Shown: positions 1 through 7,862 of the stretch, in pieces
Layout: every line of letters starts with the position of its first letter
Position numbering within the stretch: the stretch's first letter is position 1
DNA from: Rhizobium sp. RU36D
GTDB taxonomy: Bacteria > Pseudomonadota > Alphaproteobacteria > Rhizobiales > Rhizobiaceae
Length of the DNA: 40,571 nt
Assembly (NCBI RefSeq): GCF_900176345.1
Contig: NZ_FWXU01000034.1
Location: forward strand, 1-40,571
Direction of reading: 5' to 3'
Position numbers and translations under genes: made by a program
The notes under the pieces: generated by a model
What the model saw: only the letters and a program-made list of their open reading frames with translations
Database searches by the model: none
What the model was told of the DNA's origin: nothing

Positions 1-7
1 CGTCATG

Positions 8-154
8 TCACGAAGCCCTCAACCAATAGCCGCCACCATCGCGGCGAACAGGGGAATTGTTTGCGAAACGCCAAGCCCTAGCAGGTACACCCTTGGTTAG
101 GGTGGGGCTGCCGCCCAGGCTAAAACCGCCCGAGCCTATTTTCATGGTCTTCAT
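8..154 (-). CDS. Small hypothetical protein, 48 aa
   Basis: The frame opens at an ATG six bases after the stop of the neighbouring 99-residue gene and has a good Shine-Dalgarno (GGAG, about 9 bases upstream) lying inside that gene's last codons. The product is glycine-rich at the N-terminus (GGFSLGGSP) and then basic, without a recognisable domain. Right after its TGA another ATG occurs at 6-4, preceded by GAGGG, so a further gene may begin and run out of the window. The spacing and ribosome site support a real gene in the late transcript. The function is unknown. Confidence 0.45.
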   Translation of the reverse strand: MKTMKIGSGGFSLGGSPTLTKGVPARAWRFANNSPVRRDGGGYWLRAS

Positions 155-160
155 CGGCAA

Positions 161-460
161 TCACTCCGTAATGACCGAGATGACGACCGGCTGGTCGCCA
201 TCGGGGAAAAAGTAAAGGTTCGTGCTGGCATCATCGAACGCGAAGGACATGGGCTGGCGCCAGCCCATCGGCATGAAATCGAAAGCCGCCGTGCCTTCAT
301 CTGCGTCAGAGTCGGGCGCCGCGCTCGGCACGGCAGCGGCGGTCTTGATATAGCCCGAACCCGATGGCGTGCGGATCAACGCCAGCACCTTCGCCTTGCC
401 GGTCGATATTGCGGTCCATTCATTGGCGTTGCAGCGCACGCCTTTCGTTGCAGCCGTCAT
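161..460 (-). CDS. Hypothetical phage protein, 99 aa
   Basis: Complete frame with AGGAG six bases before the ATG. The sequence looks like a soluble beta-rich protein (for example the stretch STNLYFFPDGDQPVVISVI near the C-terminus) with an acidic middle segment. It has no signal peptide or membrane segment and I recognise no family. It lies downstream of the lysis cassette in the late transcript, where many phages carry small virion or moron genes. The role is not known. Confidence 0.7.
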   Translation of the reverse strand: MTAATKGVRCNANEWTAISTGKAKVLALIRTPSGSGYIKTAAAVPSAAPDSDADEGTAAFDFMPMGWRQPMSFAFDDASTNLYFFPDGDQPVVISVITE

Positions 461-500
461 TGGGCGCTCCTATCGCTGGTGATGGTGGAGAGGCGACGGT

Positions 501-752
501 TCACACCGCTGTTACGGTCACGTCGAGGGTCCGATCCGTGCCGGAGCGGATATAGACGTCCTGTCCAGCAATGCCGGCCATCGAGAAGGGTTGGCCCGCG
601 AGGCATTCATGATAAGCGCTGTTTGCATCCGGTGCTGTCGTGCCGATATACACATGGATCGGCCAGACCCAGCTGTGCGAGATCAGCACGTTCTGCAGGT
701 CTTCAGAGATCTTCAGCCAGGCGCCAACAGGCGCTGTCCTCATGGTAGTCAT
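501..752 (-). CDS. Hypothetical phage protein, 83 aa
   Basis: AAGGA lies eight bases before the ATG at 752; a second ATG three codons in is an alternative start. The protein is mixed and soluble-looking (SHSWVWPIHVYIGTTAP, then QDVYIRSGTDRTLDVTVTAV at the end), suggesting a small beta-strand-rich domain. With the adjacent 99-residue product it forms a pair of small late genes after the lysis cassette. They might be decoration or accessory virion proteins, but nothing in the sequence fixes this. Confidence 0.68.
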   Translation of the reverse strand: MTTMRTAPVGAWLKISEDLQNVLISHSWVWPIHVYIGTTAPDANSAYHECLAGQPFSMAGIAGQDVYIRSGTDRTLDVTVTAV

Positions 753-766
753 ATGAGTTGTCCTTG

Positions 767-1102
767 TTAGCGTTCACGCTCTCGCCGGGCGATCTCGCGC
801 TGGATGCGCAGTTCCTCGCGAATGCGATCAAGTTCAATGTGCATGCGCTCAAGCATGCGGCCGAGTTGGCGGCCGACCTCGGTCATTTCCACCACAGCGT
901 CCGTATGGGCTTCGACCGCGGCGCTTGCGCGGTTCAGCGCGGCGGGATCGACGATCACCGCAGCCACCTCAGCGGCCTTCGTGGCGGGCGGTGCGACCTG
1001 GCGTCCCTGGAACAGGCCGAGATAGCGAACACCGAAGATCATGGCGAGCACGGCGCCGAAGGTCACGATCGCCAGAGGAGGCAGTTTAGCCAGTTCTTCC
1101 AT
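767..1102 (-). CDS. Single-pass membrane protein with coiled coil, inner-spanin-like
   Basis: The 111-residue product has one transmembrane helix near residues 9-29 (PPLAIVTFGAVLAMIFGVRYLG), a linker, and a long charged helix ending in many Arg/Glu residues (REELRIQREIARRERER) that looks like a coiled coil. This is the layout of inner-membrane spanins (Rz type), and the gene is the last of the lysis cassette. I chose the ATG at 1102 because AGGGGG stands nine bases before it; a longer frame from 1123 has a poorer site. The start overlaps the preceding gene. No outer-membrane lipoprotein partner is obvious, so spanin is an inference. Confidence 0.72.
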   Translation of the reverse strand: MEELAKLPPLAIVTFGAVLAMIFGVRYLGLFQGRQVAPPATKAAEVAAVIVDPAALNRASAAVEAHTDAVVEMTEVGRQLGRMLERMHIELDRIREELRIQREIARRERER

Positions 1103-1538
1103 TGCGAATTTCCCCCTCGTCATGTGCCGCGCGGTGCATGTTGACCAGCTCGCTCACCGCAAACAGCGGATAGATCGCGAGCCAGGTCGATACGACATCG
1201 GAGGATGCAAATCCGTATGTGATGCCTGTCCAGATGATGCAGCCGATGCCGGCCGATACCTGCCTGATTTGTGGCGTGACCTTCGCTCTGGCGCCGTTGA
1301 TGATGAGCCCGACAATCCGCAAGGCGCCGACGCAAAACATCGTCCAGCCCAGCAGATCCTCGCTGAAGAACAGGTCTTGAAAGGCAACATAGGCTGGCTG
1401 GTCGAATAGTTTGGAAGGAAGGATAAGGATCACACCGAACATCATCATGTGTCCGGCCATGAACCACTCCATCATTCGGGGGCCGAAGCGATGCTGGATC
1501 CTGATCCAGATCCCCGGCCCGACATATCCGCTGGACAT
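1086..1538 (-). CDS. Polytopic membrane protein of the lysis cassette
   Basis: A 150-residue protein with three or four hydrophobic segments (near residues 28-42, 64-80, 96-112 and 117-131). GAGGAGG lies just before the start, overlapping the end of the holin-like gene. It sits between the holin-like gene and the spanin-like gene, so it is probably part of lysis control, for example a second holin or antiholin. I do not recognise the family. The last 16 codons overlap the next gene in another frame, which suggests tight co-translation. Confidence 0.72.
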   Translation of the reverse strand: MSSGYVGPGIWIRIQHRFGPRMMEWFMAGHMMMFGVILILPSKLFDQPAYVAFQDLFFSEDLLGWTMFCVGALRIVGLIINGARAKVTPQIRQVSAGIGCIIWTGITYGFASSDVVSTWLAIYPLFAVSELVNMHRAAHDEGEIRNGRTG

Positions 1539-1548
1539 GGCGACCTCC

Positions 1549-2049
1549 TCAGCGCTGCTGGAGGAGGTCGGGCACTTTGCTCATGATGATGTCGCGCAAC
1601 GCGTCGGGCGAAACATCGAGCCGTGCCAGCGCATCCGGGTTCTTGTCTTCGACATAGCGCACCGCTTCTTTCAGCACTGCCGGCGCGATCGTCGCGGCCG
1701 AGGTCGTCAGACCGGATTTTGCCATGGCATAGCGCAGCGCATTGGCGGCCGATTGATGCAGCGCCTGGCGAAGCTGGGCCTCGATCTCCAGGCGCTTGGC
1801 ATCGTCGGAGATCTTCAGCACGGCAAGAAGCCGAACCGCAATCCAAGTCGCCAGCGCCGGGCCGACAAGGGAGAAGAAGACGGCGACCACGGGCTGCACG
1901 ATTGCCCACAGTTCCGGCCAGATCGAGGGAGCCCCAACCGCAGGCAGCGCCTCCGCAGCGGCGGCAAACAGCGGCCACAACACGAATGACGCTAGGGCCA
2001 GGATGACCAACAGCGCAAAGACACGGGAGAAGGTGATGAGACGGTACAT
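1549..2049 (-). CDS. Holin-like membrane protein (LLH-type suspected)
   Basis: The 166-residue product has an N-terminal hydrophobic helix (residues 8-30), a second membrane segment (about 48-76), and a soluble helical C-terminal domain ending in VSPDALRDIIMSKVPDLLQQR-like helices. This two-helix plus cytoplasmic-domain layout, directly after the endolysin gene, fits phage holins of the LL-H type. Holins make the membrane lesions that free the endolysin. AGAGG stands eight bases before the ATG. Family membership is from memory of similar proteins and was not searched. Confidence 0.7.
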   Translation of the reverse strand: MYRLITFSRVFALLVILALASFVLWPLFAAAAEALPAVGAPSIWPELWAIVQPVVAVFFSLVGPALATWIAVRLLAVLKISDDAKRLEIEAQLRQALHQSAANALRYAMAKSGLTTSAATIAPAVLKEAVRYVEDKNPDALARLDVSPDALRDIIMSKVPDLLQQR

Positions 2050-2073
2050 GGAAATGTCCTCTTGTTGGCTTGC

Positions 2074-2814
2074 TCAGGCTGCGGCCGAGGCTTCGAACAA
2101 GTTGCGCAGAGCTGCGACGGTGGCGGCATCGAGCGCGCCGGTTTCCGGCAGGCCGCTTGCGAGCTGGAAGGCCTGCGTCGCGGCGCGAGTCTTCTTGCCG
2201 ACGATCCCGTCGATCGGGCCGATGACGTAGCCGGCGCGCGTGAGCAGGCGCTGCAGATAGGCCGTGCGGCTGTCCGGCCCCTCAAATACCGGTGCGCTGT
2301 TCGGCGCCAGCGCGACGATTTTCCATGTGCCCTTGATGTCGGCCGTAGGCAGGCCGCGCGCCGCAGCCCACGGGATCACGTCGAAGGTCGGGCAGGCCTT
2401 CATGTGCTCGAAGGGTTCGATGATCCCGTTGCCATTCTTGTCGGGGCTGAGGTCACGATGGCCGCACCATTTGATGTCGGGAAAATCCCGCGTCAGTTCG
2501 CGCATGCGGCGCTCAAGCGTCGCGAGCTGTGCTGCCGAGATCGTCGAGAAATCGGGCTTGCCATCGCGGTTGATGCCGCCGACCAGCGACAACCCGTATG
2601 AAATCGAATTGAAGCCGGCGACATGGGCGCCAATCGCCATCTTGCCGCGGCCGATTTCCGCACGTCCGTCGGGGTTGATGATCTCGTTGTAGCCGATGTC
2701 CGACCAGCCCTGGGCTTTATGAATGGCCCTGATGCCGGCGACACCCCTGTCCCAGCCGGGCGGGGTTGCTGTCACATGCACGACGCCGAGCGTCGTCTTC
2801 TTGCGAGACGCCAT
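2074..2814 (-). CDS. Endolysin: zinc amidase with EF-hand-like insert and peptidoglycan-binding domain
   Basis: A 246-residue N-acetylmuramoyl-L-alanine amidase (Amidase_2/T7 lysozyme-like) that cuts the bond between MurNAc and the stem peptide. Expected zinc ligands are H13, H119 and C141, with Y42 and K139 at the catalytic positions. Between H119 and C141 lies D125-KNGNGIIEPF-E136, which matches a canonical EF-hand calcium loop (D1, N3, N5, G6, I8, E12). Residues about 178-240 form a PG_binding_1 domain (LQRLLTRAGY, DGIVGKKTRAA). No signal peptide is present, so export should depend on the adjacent holin-like gene. AGGAG precedes the ATG. Confidence 0.95.
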   Translation of the reverse strand: MASRKKTTLGVVHVTATPPGWDRGVAGIRAIHKAQGWSDIGYNEIINPDGRAEIGRGKMAIGAHVAGFNSISYGLSLVGGINRDGKPDFSTISAAQLATLERRMRELTRDFPDIKWCGHRDLSPDKNGNGIIEPFEHMKACPTFDVIPWAAARGLPTADIKGTWKIVALAPNSAPVFEGPDSRTAYLQRLLTRAGYVIGPIDGIVGKKTRAATQAFQLASGLPETGALDAATVAALRNLFEASAAA

Positions 2815-2855
2815 GGTAGTTCTCCTGATTGTTGAGATTGGTCGCGCCGTAGCGC

Positions 2856-4004
2856 TCAGTTCTGATCTGTCCGGCCGTAGCGCCGGTTGTATTCCAGGTA
2901 GTTGTCCGAGCCAGCCGCGCTGGCGGTGGTTGAGCCTGTCGCGCCCGGACTGTCTTCGCCTGATGCCGACCCGGTCTTGCCGCTACCGGGTTTGCGTTCA
3001 TCCTTGCCGGCCTCACCGGTCGGCTGTTTGATTTCGAGCGAGGTTGTCGCCCCTCCGTTTCGGTCAGCCTTTTGGGTCGAGCCCGAAATCCGATATTGAC
3101 CATCGACACCAGGTCGGGCGCCGACCATGACGAATGTGCCTTCGGCTTGCGCGGTGACATCTAGATCAAGCTCGACAGAGCCTTGCCCCCCCTCCCGTTC
3201 GGCCTCGGATTTGCGGGCCTCGGCAATGGATTGAGCTTGGTCCTTGTCGGCGACGGCTGTCCGGACTTCGTCGGTCGCATCGGCGTCGATACCGGTTTCG
3301 ACCTCGACTTCCTTGAAGCTCGCAGTCTCGCGATCGAAATACCGCACCTTGGTCTTGGAGAACTTGCCCCGACCCGTCAGCGGGGTGATGTTCCAGCTGA
3401 TCACGTTCTGACCCACGACACCGATCACGGTCGGCAGTGCCGCGCCGGTTGCCGAAAGTCCCTGCCCGCGTTTGGCCAGCACCGCCTGATCGCCGCGGAT
3501 CTTGAACGTGCCGCCAAGTTCACGGGCGAGCTTCTGCCCCACATGCAGCAGGCTCTCGCCATTGGCGGACCAGTAATCCCGCGTGATCTCGGCAAAGGCG
3601 GGGTCGATGACGATGGACGATAGCCCGGCATTGCGGGCAACCTTGTCCATGAACTGCTGCAGCGTGCCGCCATCCAGGTGATGCGACTGCAACTGCTTTG
3701 CCTTGCCCTTGGGGTCGAAACCCTTGCCGGTGAAAGCCAGTATTCGGCCGCCACCTCTGGAGCCCGTTGACCGCACGGAATCCACCTTGCCCTGAAAGGC
3801 CGAGGCGCCCTGCAGGAAGATCTCTATACTGGACTCGTCGGAGGGCAACTTGAGCTGCCCTCCGCTGTCGTCGAATTCGAGACTGCATGTGTCCCCGGCC
3901 GAACCATCCTTGTCAGAAACGCTGATCTTTGTGAGATACGGCGTCATGCCGGAGGTCATGTTTTCGCCGTCTATCCAGACGGCCCATTCTACCGACCAGG
4001 CCAT
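2856..4004 (-). CDS. D: Tail hub protein, P2 gpD family (late control D)
   Basis: A 382-residue homologue of phage P2 gpD (387 aa), the central spike-hub protein at the base of contractile tails (gp27-like). Typical features are the N-terminal beta domain, the segment with LDGGTLQQFMDKVARNAGL, and the DYWSANGESLLHVGQKLARELGG helix region near residues 140-170. The last 70 residues are low-complexity Gly/Ser/Thr with a short ordered tail. GGAGG stands five bases before the ATG. It follows U and X in the same order as in P2. The D name does not imply a control function here. Confidence 0.95.
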   Translation of the reverse strand: MAWSVEWAVWIDGENMTSGMTPYLTKISVSDKDGSAGDTCSLEFDDSGGQLKLPSDESSIEIFLQGASAFQGKVDSVRSTGSRGGGRILAFTGKGFDPKGKAKQLQSHHLDGGTLQQFMDKVARNAGLSSIVIDPAFAEITRDYWSANGESLLHVGQKLARELGGTFKIRGDQAVLAKRGQGLSATGAALPTVIGVVGQNVISWNITPLTGRGKFSKTKVRYFDRETASFKEVEVETGIDADATDEVRTAVADKDQAQSIAEARKSEAEREGGQGSVELDLDVTAQAEGTFVMVGARPGVDGQYRISGSTQKADRNGGATTSLEIKQPTGEAGKDERKPGSGKTGSASGEDSPGATGSTTASAAGSDNYLEYNRRYGRTDQN

Positions 4005-4005
4005 G

Positions 4006-4233
4006 TCAGCCTCCGAAGATAGAAACGACGGGGCGATAGACGAAGCGATTGGGCGTCGGTCTGTCCGGAATGGTCAGCACCGTTCCCAAAGGAAGGTACG
4101 GGCCGAGCCGCCCCAGACCGGGATTTTTTGCGAGCGTCTCCTCCAGGAGCGAACGGCCTTCGACCCCATAGGCTTGGTGCAGCAAAAGCTCGACCGTCAT
4201 GTTTTCACGGCGGATCTGGAACGTTTGAGGCAT
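4006..4233 (-). CDS. X: Tail protein X (gpX family, LysM-like)
   Basis: A 75-residue protein (P2 gpX is 67). It contains the typical gpX/LysM-like pattern: an early strand, a helix (VELLLHQAYG), NPGL near residue 38 and LPLGTVLTIPD. It is needed for assembly of the P2 tail hub and lies between U and D exactly as in P2. GGAG stands six bases before the ATG, and one base separates its stop from the next start, so translation is probably coupled. Confidence 0.92.
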   Translation of the reverse strand: MPQTFQIRRENMTVELLLHQAYGVEGRSLLEETLAKNPGLGRLGPYLPLGTVLTIPDRPTPNRFVYRPVVSIFGG

Positions 4234-4236
4234 AGC

Positions 4237-4671
4237 TCACTCCAGCAGTCCAAAGAGAGAAAGAATGGTGCCGATCACGGCGGGTGAAGACGAGTCTGGC
4301 CTGTCTTTTGTCAATTCAATAGAGTGTCGGATGAAGAAGCCGACACCATCGCGCATCAGCTCCTTGTGCCCTTCCGAGATCTTGTCGATTGTGAACCAGC
4401 CAATCCGGGCGCCGTCCCCGCGAAGAACAGGCAGTGGCCGCCCAGCAAGCATCATGCTATTCGCAAGTTCAAGTTCTGTCAGACCCCCCGTTTTAAATGG
4501 TAGCAGCTGGCCTGAAAGCGTCATTTTGCCGGCGGCCTCCCCTACGAATTCGCGAGACGGCATTGCGCCGATCAGCGGCTTTTCCGCAAAGTCCACCGAT
4601 CTGGTGCGCTGCATTTCATCCACGCTGAAAGGACGGGTATCGAGCGTGAGTGCGCCGATGGAATACAGCAT
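4237..4671 (-). CDS. U: Tail protein U (gpU family)
   Basis: A 144-residue homologue of P2 gpU. The N-terminus (LYSIGALTLDTRPFSVDEM), the central DFAEKPLIGAMPSREFVGE and the RIGWFTIDKISEGH segment fit the family. P2 gpU is a tail protein needed for completing the tube and hub. The ATG overlaps the stop of the tape measure gene (TGATG). It is followed by X and D, as in P2. Confidence 0.93.
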   Translation of the reverse strand: MLYSIGALTLDTRPFSVDEMQRTRSVDFAEKPLIGAMPSREFVGEAAGKMTLSGQLLPFKTGGLTELELANSMMLAGRPLPVLRGDGARIGWFTIDKISEGHKELMRDGVGFFIRHSIELTKDRPDSSSPAVIGTILSLFGLLE

Positions 4672-6851
4672 CAGGCTACCCCATAGTTGGTGTCGGCATA
4701 GATCCCGGCCACTTCCTGCCGCAGCTGCTGACCAACCCGGTTAACCACCTGGTCCGCGATTTCCTGCGGATTGGTGACGCCATGCACGGACATGGAAACC
4801 GTCAGATTGATGTTGGGAGCCGGCCGCGGATTGGTGATGTTGACGTCCTGCACGCCGCTAGGCTGCACAAGGGCATCTATGCTCGAGGCGTCAAGGCTGA
4901 TCGGTTTAGCCAGCCCCGAGGCATCTGAACCACTGGGAGCGTTCCCGCCTGGCGAGTTCGACCCAGGACCAGTCTGAATACCAAAATGCTCGCGAGCATC
5001 GAAATCAGGCTCAGCAGCCTTACCCCACCAGAACCTGTCCCAGGCAGAGACACCTTTCTCGTCGGGGTTAAGACCGAGAATTCGCTGCAGATCTTCTCGA
5101 TATTGCTTTTGCAGGCGTATCTGATCTTCCAGCGTATCACCTGGAGTGACAGACATGGCCTCTGCCATAAGACCTGGCGCCGCCGCTATGAACGCACCTT
5201 TAAACCAGGTGGAGATGCCCGACCACCACGCGACGGGAGGCGCACCACCAGTGCCTGGTGAATTCTTGCCCGCAGGCGGTCCGCCGCCCTTCGGGAAGGT
5301 GCCACCTGAAACAATGTCTGCAATGCTACCGACAGCCTTCAATGCCGCCAGAATGGTAGAGGCACCAGAGACCAGCATAAGCGCGCCAGCGAGGCTCCGG
5401 ATAGTGCCGGCCAGCATGGCAATACCGGCGCCCCAGAGCATGATCTTAAAACCATAGGGCGCGAGGTCGGCAAAGAACTGGGCAATCGGGTTTTCCTTGA
5501 TGGCATCGTTCAGTTCCCGGATCGCCACGCCCCATTGCTTCGCCTCCATGAAGATGCGTCCGATCTTGTCGCCGGCCTCTGGGTCGATCTTTCCGAAAAT
5601 CAGGTCGCCAATTCCGTCGACGGCTTCGCGCACGTCGCCGTAGCCAAGGCCATTTGCGAAACCCTGAATAGATGTCTGGATCTCGTCGAAGATCGAGACA
5701 CGGTCGTCGAGCGTGTCGAGAACATCGCCGATTCCGAGGGCCGCTTCCTTGATCGACGGGAGCATGTCTTCGCCCATGCCGAGAAAGACATCGGACACCT
5801 TGTTGCCAAGGAGCGAGAGGACATTGCCCGTGGTATTCGCCCGCTCGACATATTCCTTGAATGCCGAGCCCGAATATTTTGTCCGGTCGCTGACGCTGTC
5901 CAGCGCCTGTTCCAGCAACCCGATATTGCCGATCAACGGCGCGAACGCCTTGGCCTCGTCACCGAAGAAATCGGACAGCAGCGCGAGATGCCGATCTTTC
6001 GGTGCCTTGCCGATCGCGGCCAATACCTTCCGAAGCGCCTTTGGCGCATCCTTCTGCATGTCCTTGGCGATCGTGGGCAAGTCCAGCCCTAAAGCCCTGG
6101 CGACGTCCTGTTGCGACTTCTTCGCAGAGGCTCCACGCGTGAGGGCTTTGACAACGTTCTGCATGGCGGTGGCCGCCACCTCGGCTTCGGCGCCGGACGC
6201 GATCATCGCACTGCCGATCCCGGCAATCTCTTCCTTGGTGAAGCCGCCCATCTCCGCGAGCGCGCCGACCCGCAGCATATATGCCGTGATATCCTTTGCC
6301 TTCGACGCCATGTTGTTCGAGAGGTGATTGATGGCATCGGCCATGTCGCCGGTCTCGGCCACCGTCAGACCCAGCTGGGTCTTGAGCTTCGCCAGGCTTT
6401 CGCCGGCATCGCCGGCCGTCATGTCGAAGGCGATACCGACACGCGCCGCCATTTCGGCAAACGCTTTCAGGTCGTTGGTGGCAATGCCGGACTCACCGGC
6501 CGCGGCGAAGAGGGCGGCAATGTCGGTCGCGGCGATCGGCAACTCGGTCGACATCTCGCGGATGGTCCGCCGCATGTTCTCGAACTGCTCTTCATTGGCA
6601 TCGACCACCTTGCGCACATCGGCGAAGGCGCTTTCGAAACCGATGGCAGCACCAGCGGTTCTGTTTAACCCCTCGGTCACCCCGAGATAGGTTCCGCCGA
6701 AAGCAATCGCCTGGCCGATCAGGGACCGGAAAGGTGCACCAAAGGACGTCGCCTGGCGCTCAAGCCCGTTCAGGGCGGCATTGATGCCGCGTGCGCGGTT
6801 GCTGATTTCGTCGAGCAGCGTGAGGCGCAATGTGCTCTGGGTCGTTGTCAT
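4671..6851 (-). CDS. T: Tail tape measure protein (gpT, TP901 core)
   Basis: A 726-residue protein that sets tail length. Residues about 65-370 form a TP901-type tape-measure core (GFESAFADVRKVVDANEEQF, MSTELPIAATDIAALFAAAG, MGGFTKEEIAGIGSAMIASG). Hydrophobic helices near residues 460-515 may insert into or cross the host membrane during infection. The tail end is Pro/Gly-rich followed by a short hub-binding segment. P2 gpT is 815 residues, so the tail should be somewhat shorter. The start overlaps the stop of the E' frame (ATGA), and the stop overlaps the start of U. Confidence 0.95.
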   Translation of the reverse strand: MTTTQSTLRLTLLDEISNRARGINAALNGLERQATSFGAPFRSLIGQAIAFGGTYLGVTEGLNRTAGAAIGFESAFADVRKVVDANEEQFENMRRTIREMSTELPIAATDIAALFAAAGESGIATNDLKAFAEMAARVGIAFDMTAGDAGESLAKLKTQLGLTVAETGDMADAINHLSNNMASKAKDITAYMLRVGALAEMGGFTKEEIAGIGSAMIASGAEAEVAATAMQNVVKALTRGASAKKSQQDVARALGLDLPTIAKDMQKDAPKALRKVLAAIGKAPKDRHLALLSDFFGDEAKAFAPLIGNIGLLEQALDSVSDRTKYSGSAFKEYVERANTTGNVLSLLGNKVSDVFLGMGEDMLPSIKEAALGIGDVLDTLDDRVSIFDEIQTSIQGFANGLGYGDVREAVDGIGDLIFGKIDPEAGDKIGRIFMEAKQWGVAIRELNDAIKENPIAQFFADLAPYGFKIMLWGAGIAMLAGTIRSLAGALMLVSGASTILAALKAVGSIADIVSGGTFPKGGGPPAGKNSPGTGGAPPVAWWSGISTWFKGAFIAAAPGLMAEAMSVTPGDTLEDQIRLQKQYREDLQRILGLNPDEKGVSAWDRFWWGKAAEPDFDAREHFGIQTGPGSNSPGGNAPSGSDASGLAKPISLDASSIDALVQPSGVQDVNITNPRPAPNINLTVSMSVHGVTNPQEIADQVVNRVGQQLRQEVAGIYADTNYGVA

Positions 6852-7254
6852 CGTCGCGTCTGCTTCTGCTTGGGAGGCTCGAACATCTTCCGTGCCCGCT
6901 TGAAATAGCGGAGCAGCTTTTCAGGTGACCACCGTTCGATCACATCAAGGGGGGTGCTGGCGTGATGGGCGACGTAAAGCGCTACGCCGCGCCAGTCGTC
7001 GCAGAGGTCCCGTTTCCCACCAGGTCCTTGCAGCGGTCCATGATGGTGTAAAAATCGCGGGTGGCGATTTTTCTGAATCTCTCGACTGGCACGTTGCACA
7101 TTGCGGCAAGCACAATCACCAACCGCCGATACTCGGTGGTTGCATCCTCGGCATCGAGCATGTCGCCGACTTCAGATTCGCGGAAAGAAAGCTCGGTAAC
7201 TTTCTGACCGTCAATTTCGAGCGGCCTGGAGAGCGTGACTTTGACTGCGTTCAT
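6848..7254 (-). CDS. E': Tail assembly chaperone fusion E+E' (minus-1 frameshift product)
   Basis: Ribosomes that slip back one base at 7018-7012 leave the E frame after about 81 residues and enter a 54-residue extension (RDLCDDWRGVALYVAHH..., ending in KQKQTRR), giving a product of about 135 residues. P2 E+E' is 142 residues and is also made by a minus-1 shift before the tape measure gene. The extension frame has no good start of its own. Such fusions hold the tape measure protein during tail assembly. The extension stop overlaps the T start (ATGA), so the shift also feeds ribosomes to T. Confidence 0.87.
6982..7254 (-). CDS. E: Tail assembly chaperone E (gpE/E41 type)
   Basis: A 90-residue protein (P2 gpE is 91) with the family pattern: an N-terminal strand (VTLSRPLEIDGQKVTELSFRE), then GDMLDAED and a helical part to RCKDLVG. 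I chose the ATG at 7254 because AAGGA stands eight bases before it; the ATG at 7263 would lie inside that ribosome site. It is the short partner of the frameshift pair and lies between the tube gene and the tape measure gene, as in P2-like tails. Confidence 0.87.
   Translation of the reverse strand: MNAVKVTLSRPLEIDGQKVTELSFRESEVGDMLDAEDATTEYRRLVIVLAAMCNVPVERFRKIATRDFYTIMDRCKDLVGNGTSATTGAA
7012..7018 (-). other. Minus-1 programmed frameshift site G GGA AAC
   Basis: Read on the minus strand, the E frame contains G GGA AAC, an X-XXY-YYZ slippery heptamer close to lambda's G GGA AAG. A minus-1 slip places the ribosome in the frame that stays open down to 6848. The E frame stops 10 codons later at 6984-6982. 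The position (end of E, before T) is that of conserved tail-chaperone frameshifts. Efficiency cannot be judged from sequence. Confidence 0.86.
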
Positions 7255-7299
7255 TGTGATCATCCTTTTGAGGTGAGAGTGGTAAGGCGGCGCTTTGTC

Positions 7300-7824
7300 C
7301 TAGGCCCCCAGGGCGCGCCGATGGGTGGCGAAAAGGTCCTTGCCACCGACGCGCAGGATGCGCTCGTAGCTGTCGACGTAGAAAAGCTCCACGCCATCGA
7401 GCACAAGCTCGTAATGGGTCACCTCCGCGAAGGTGTGCGTGCAGCCCTGGAACTCGGCCGGGTCGCTTTCGTCAGGCTCCCATGCGGTGATCGCGCCTTC
7501 AATGATCGCACGCGCCGGCACGACCGATCCGCCACCGGGTGCGCGCTTGTTATAGGCGCCGGCAAAAACCCAGCGTTCCGGTTCGCCCATGCCGGTGAAG
7601 ATCTCGGTATCGATGCCCTTCGCCGAAAAGGCCGGTTCCGGCGCTTCGATGCGCGGCATCGCGAAATTCACCGCCATCACGCCGCCACCAGGATTGTGCT
7701 CCCCGGTAGCGAAGGTGAGGCCGGGCATTGTGAGAGACGAAATCGTCGTCGCGCGGGACGTGTCGGCCTGGGTGGCGCGACGTACGTCGACGGCAGTCAG
7801 AAGGTAGAGAGGTGCCTGAGCCAT
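7300..7824 (-). CDS. FII: Major tail tube protein FII
   Basis: A 174-residue homologue of P2 gpFII (172 aa), which forms the inner tube of contractile tails. The family signature region (STTISSLTMPGL-like start, NPGGGVMAVNFAMPRIEAPEPAFSAKG, GAYNKRAPGGGSVVPARAIIEG) is easy to see. It follows the sheath gene FI directly, as in P2, with AAAGG about ten bases before the ATG. Confidence 0.96.
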   Translation of the reverse strand: MAQAPLYLLTAVDVRRATQADTSRATTISSLTMPGLTFATGEHNPGGGVMAVNFAMPRIEAPEPAFSAKGIDTEIFTGMGEPERWVFAGAYNKRAPGGGSVVPARAIIEGAITAWEPDESDPAEFQGCTHTFAEVTHYELVLDGVELFYVDSYERILRVGGKDLFATHRRALGA

Positions 7825-7862
7825 GACAGCTTTTCCTTTCGGCAGGTCTGGAAGACGGTGGA

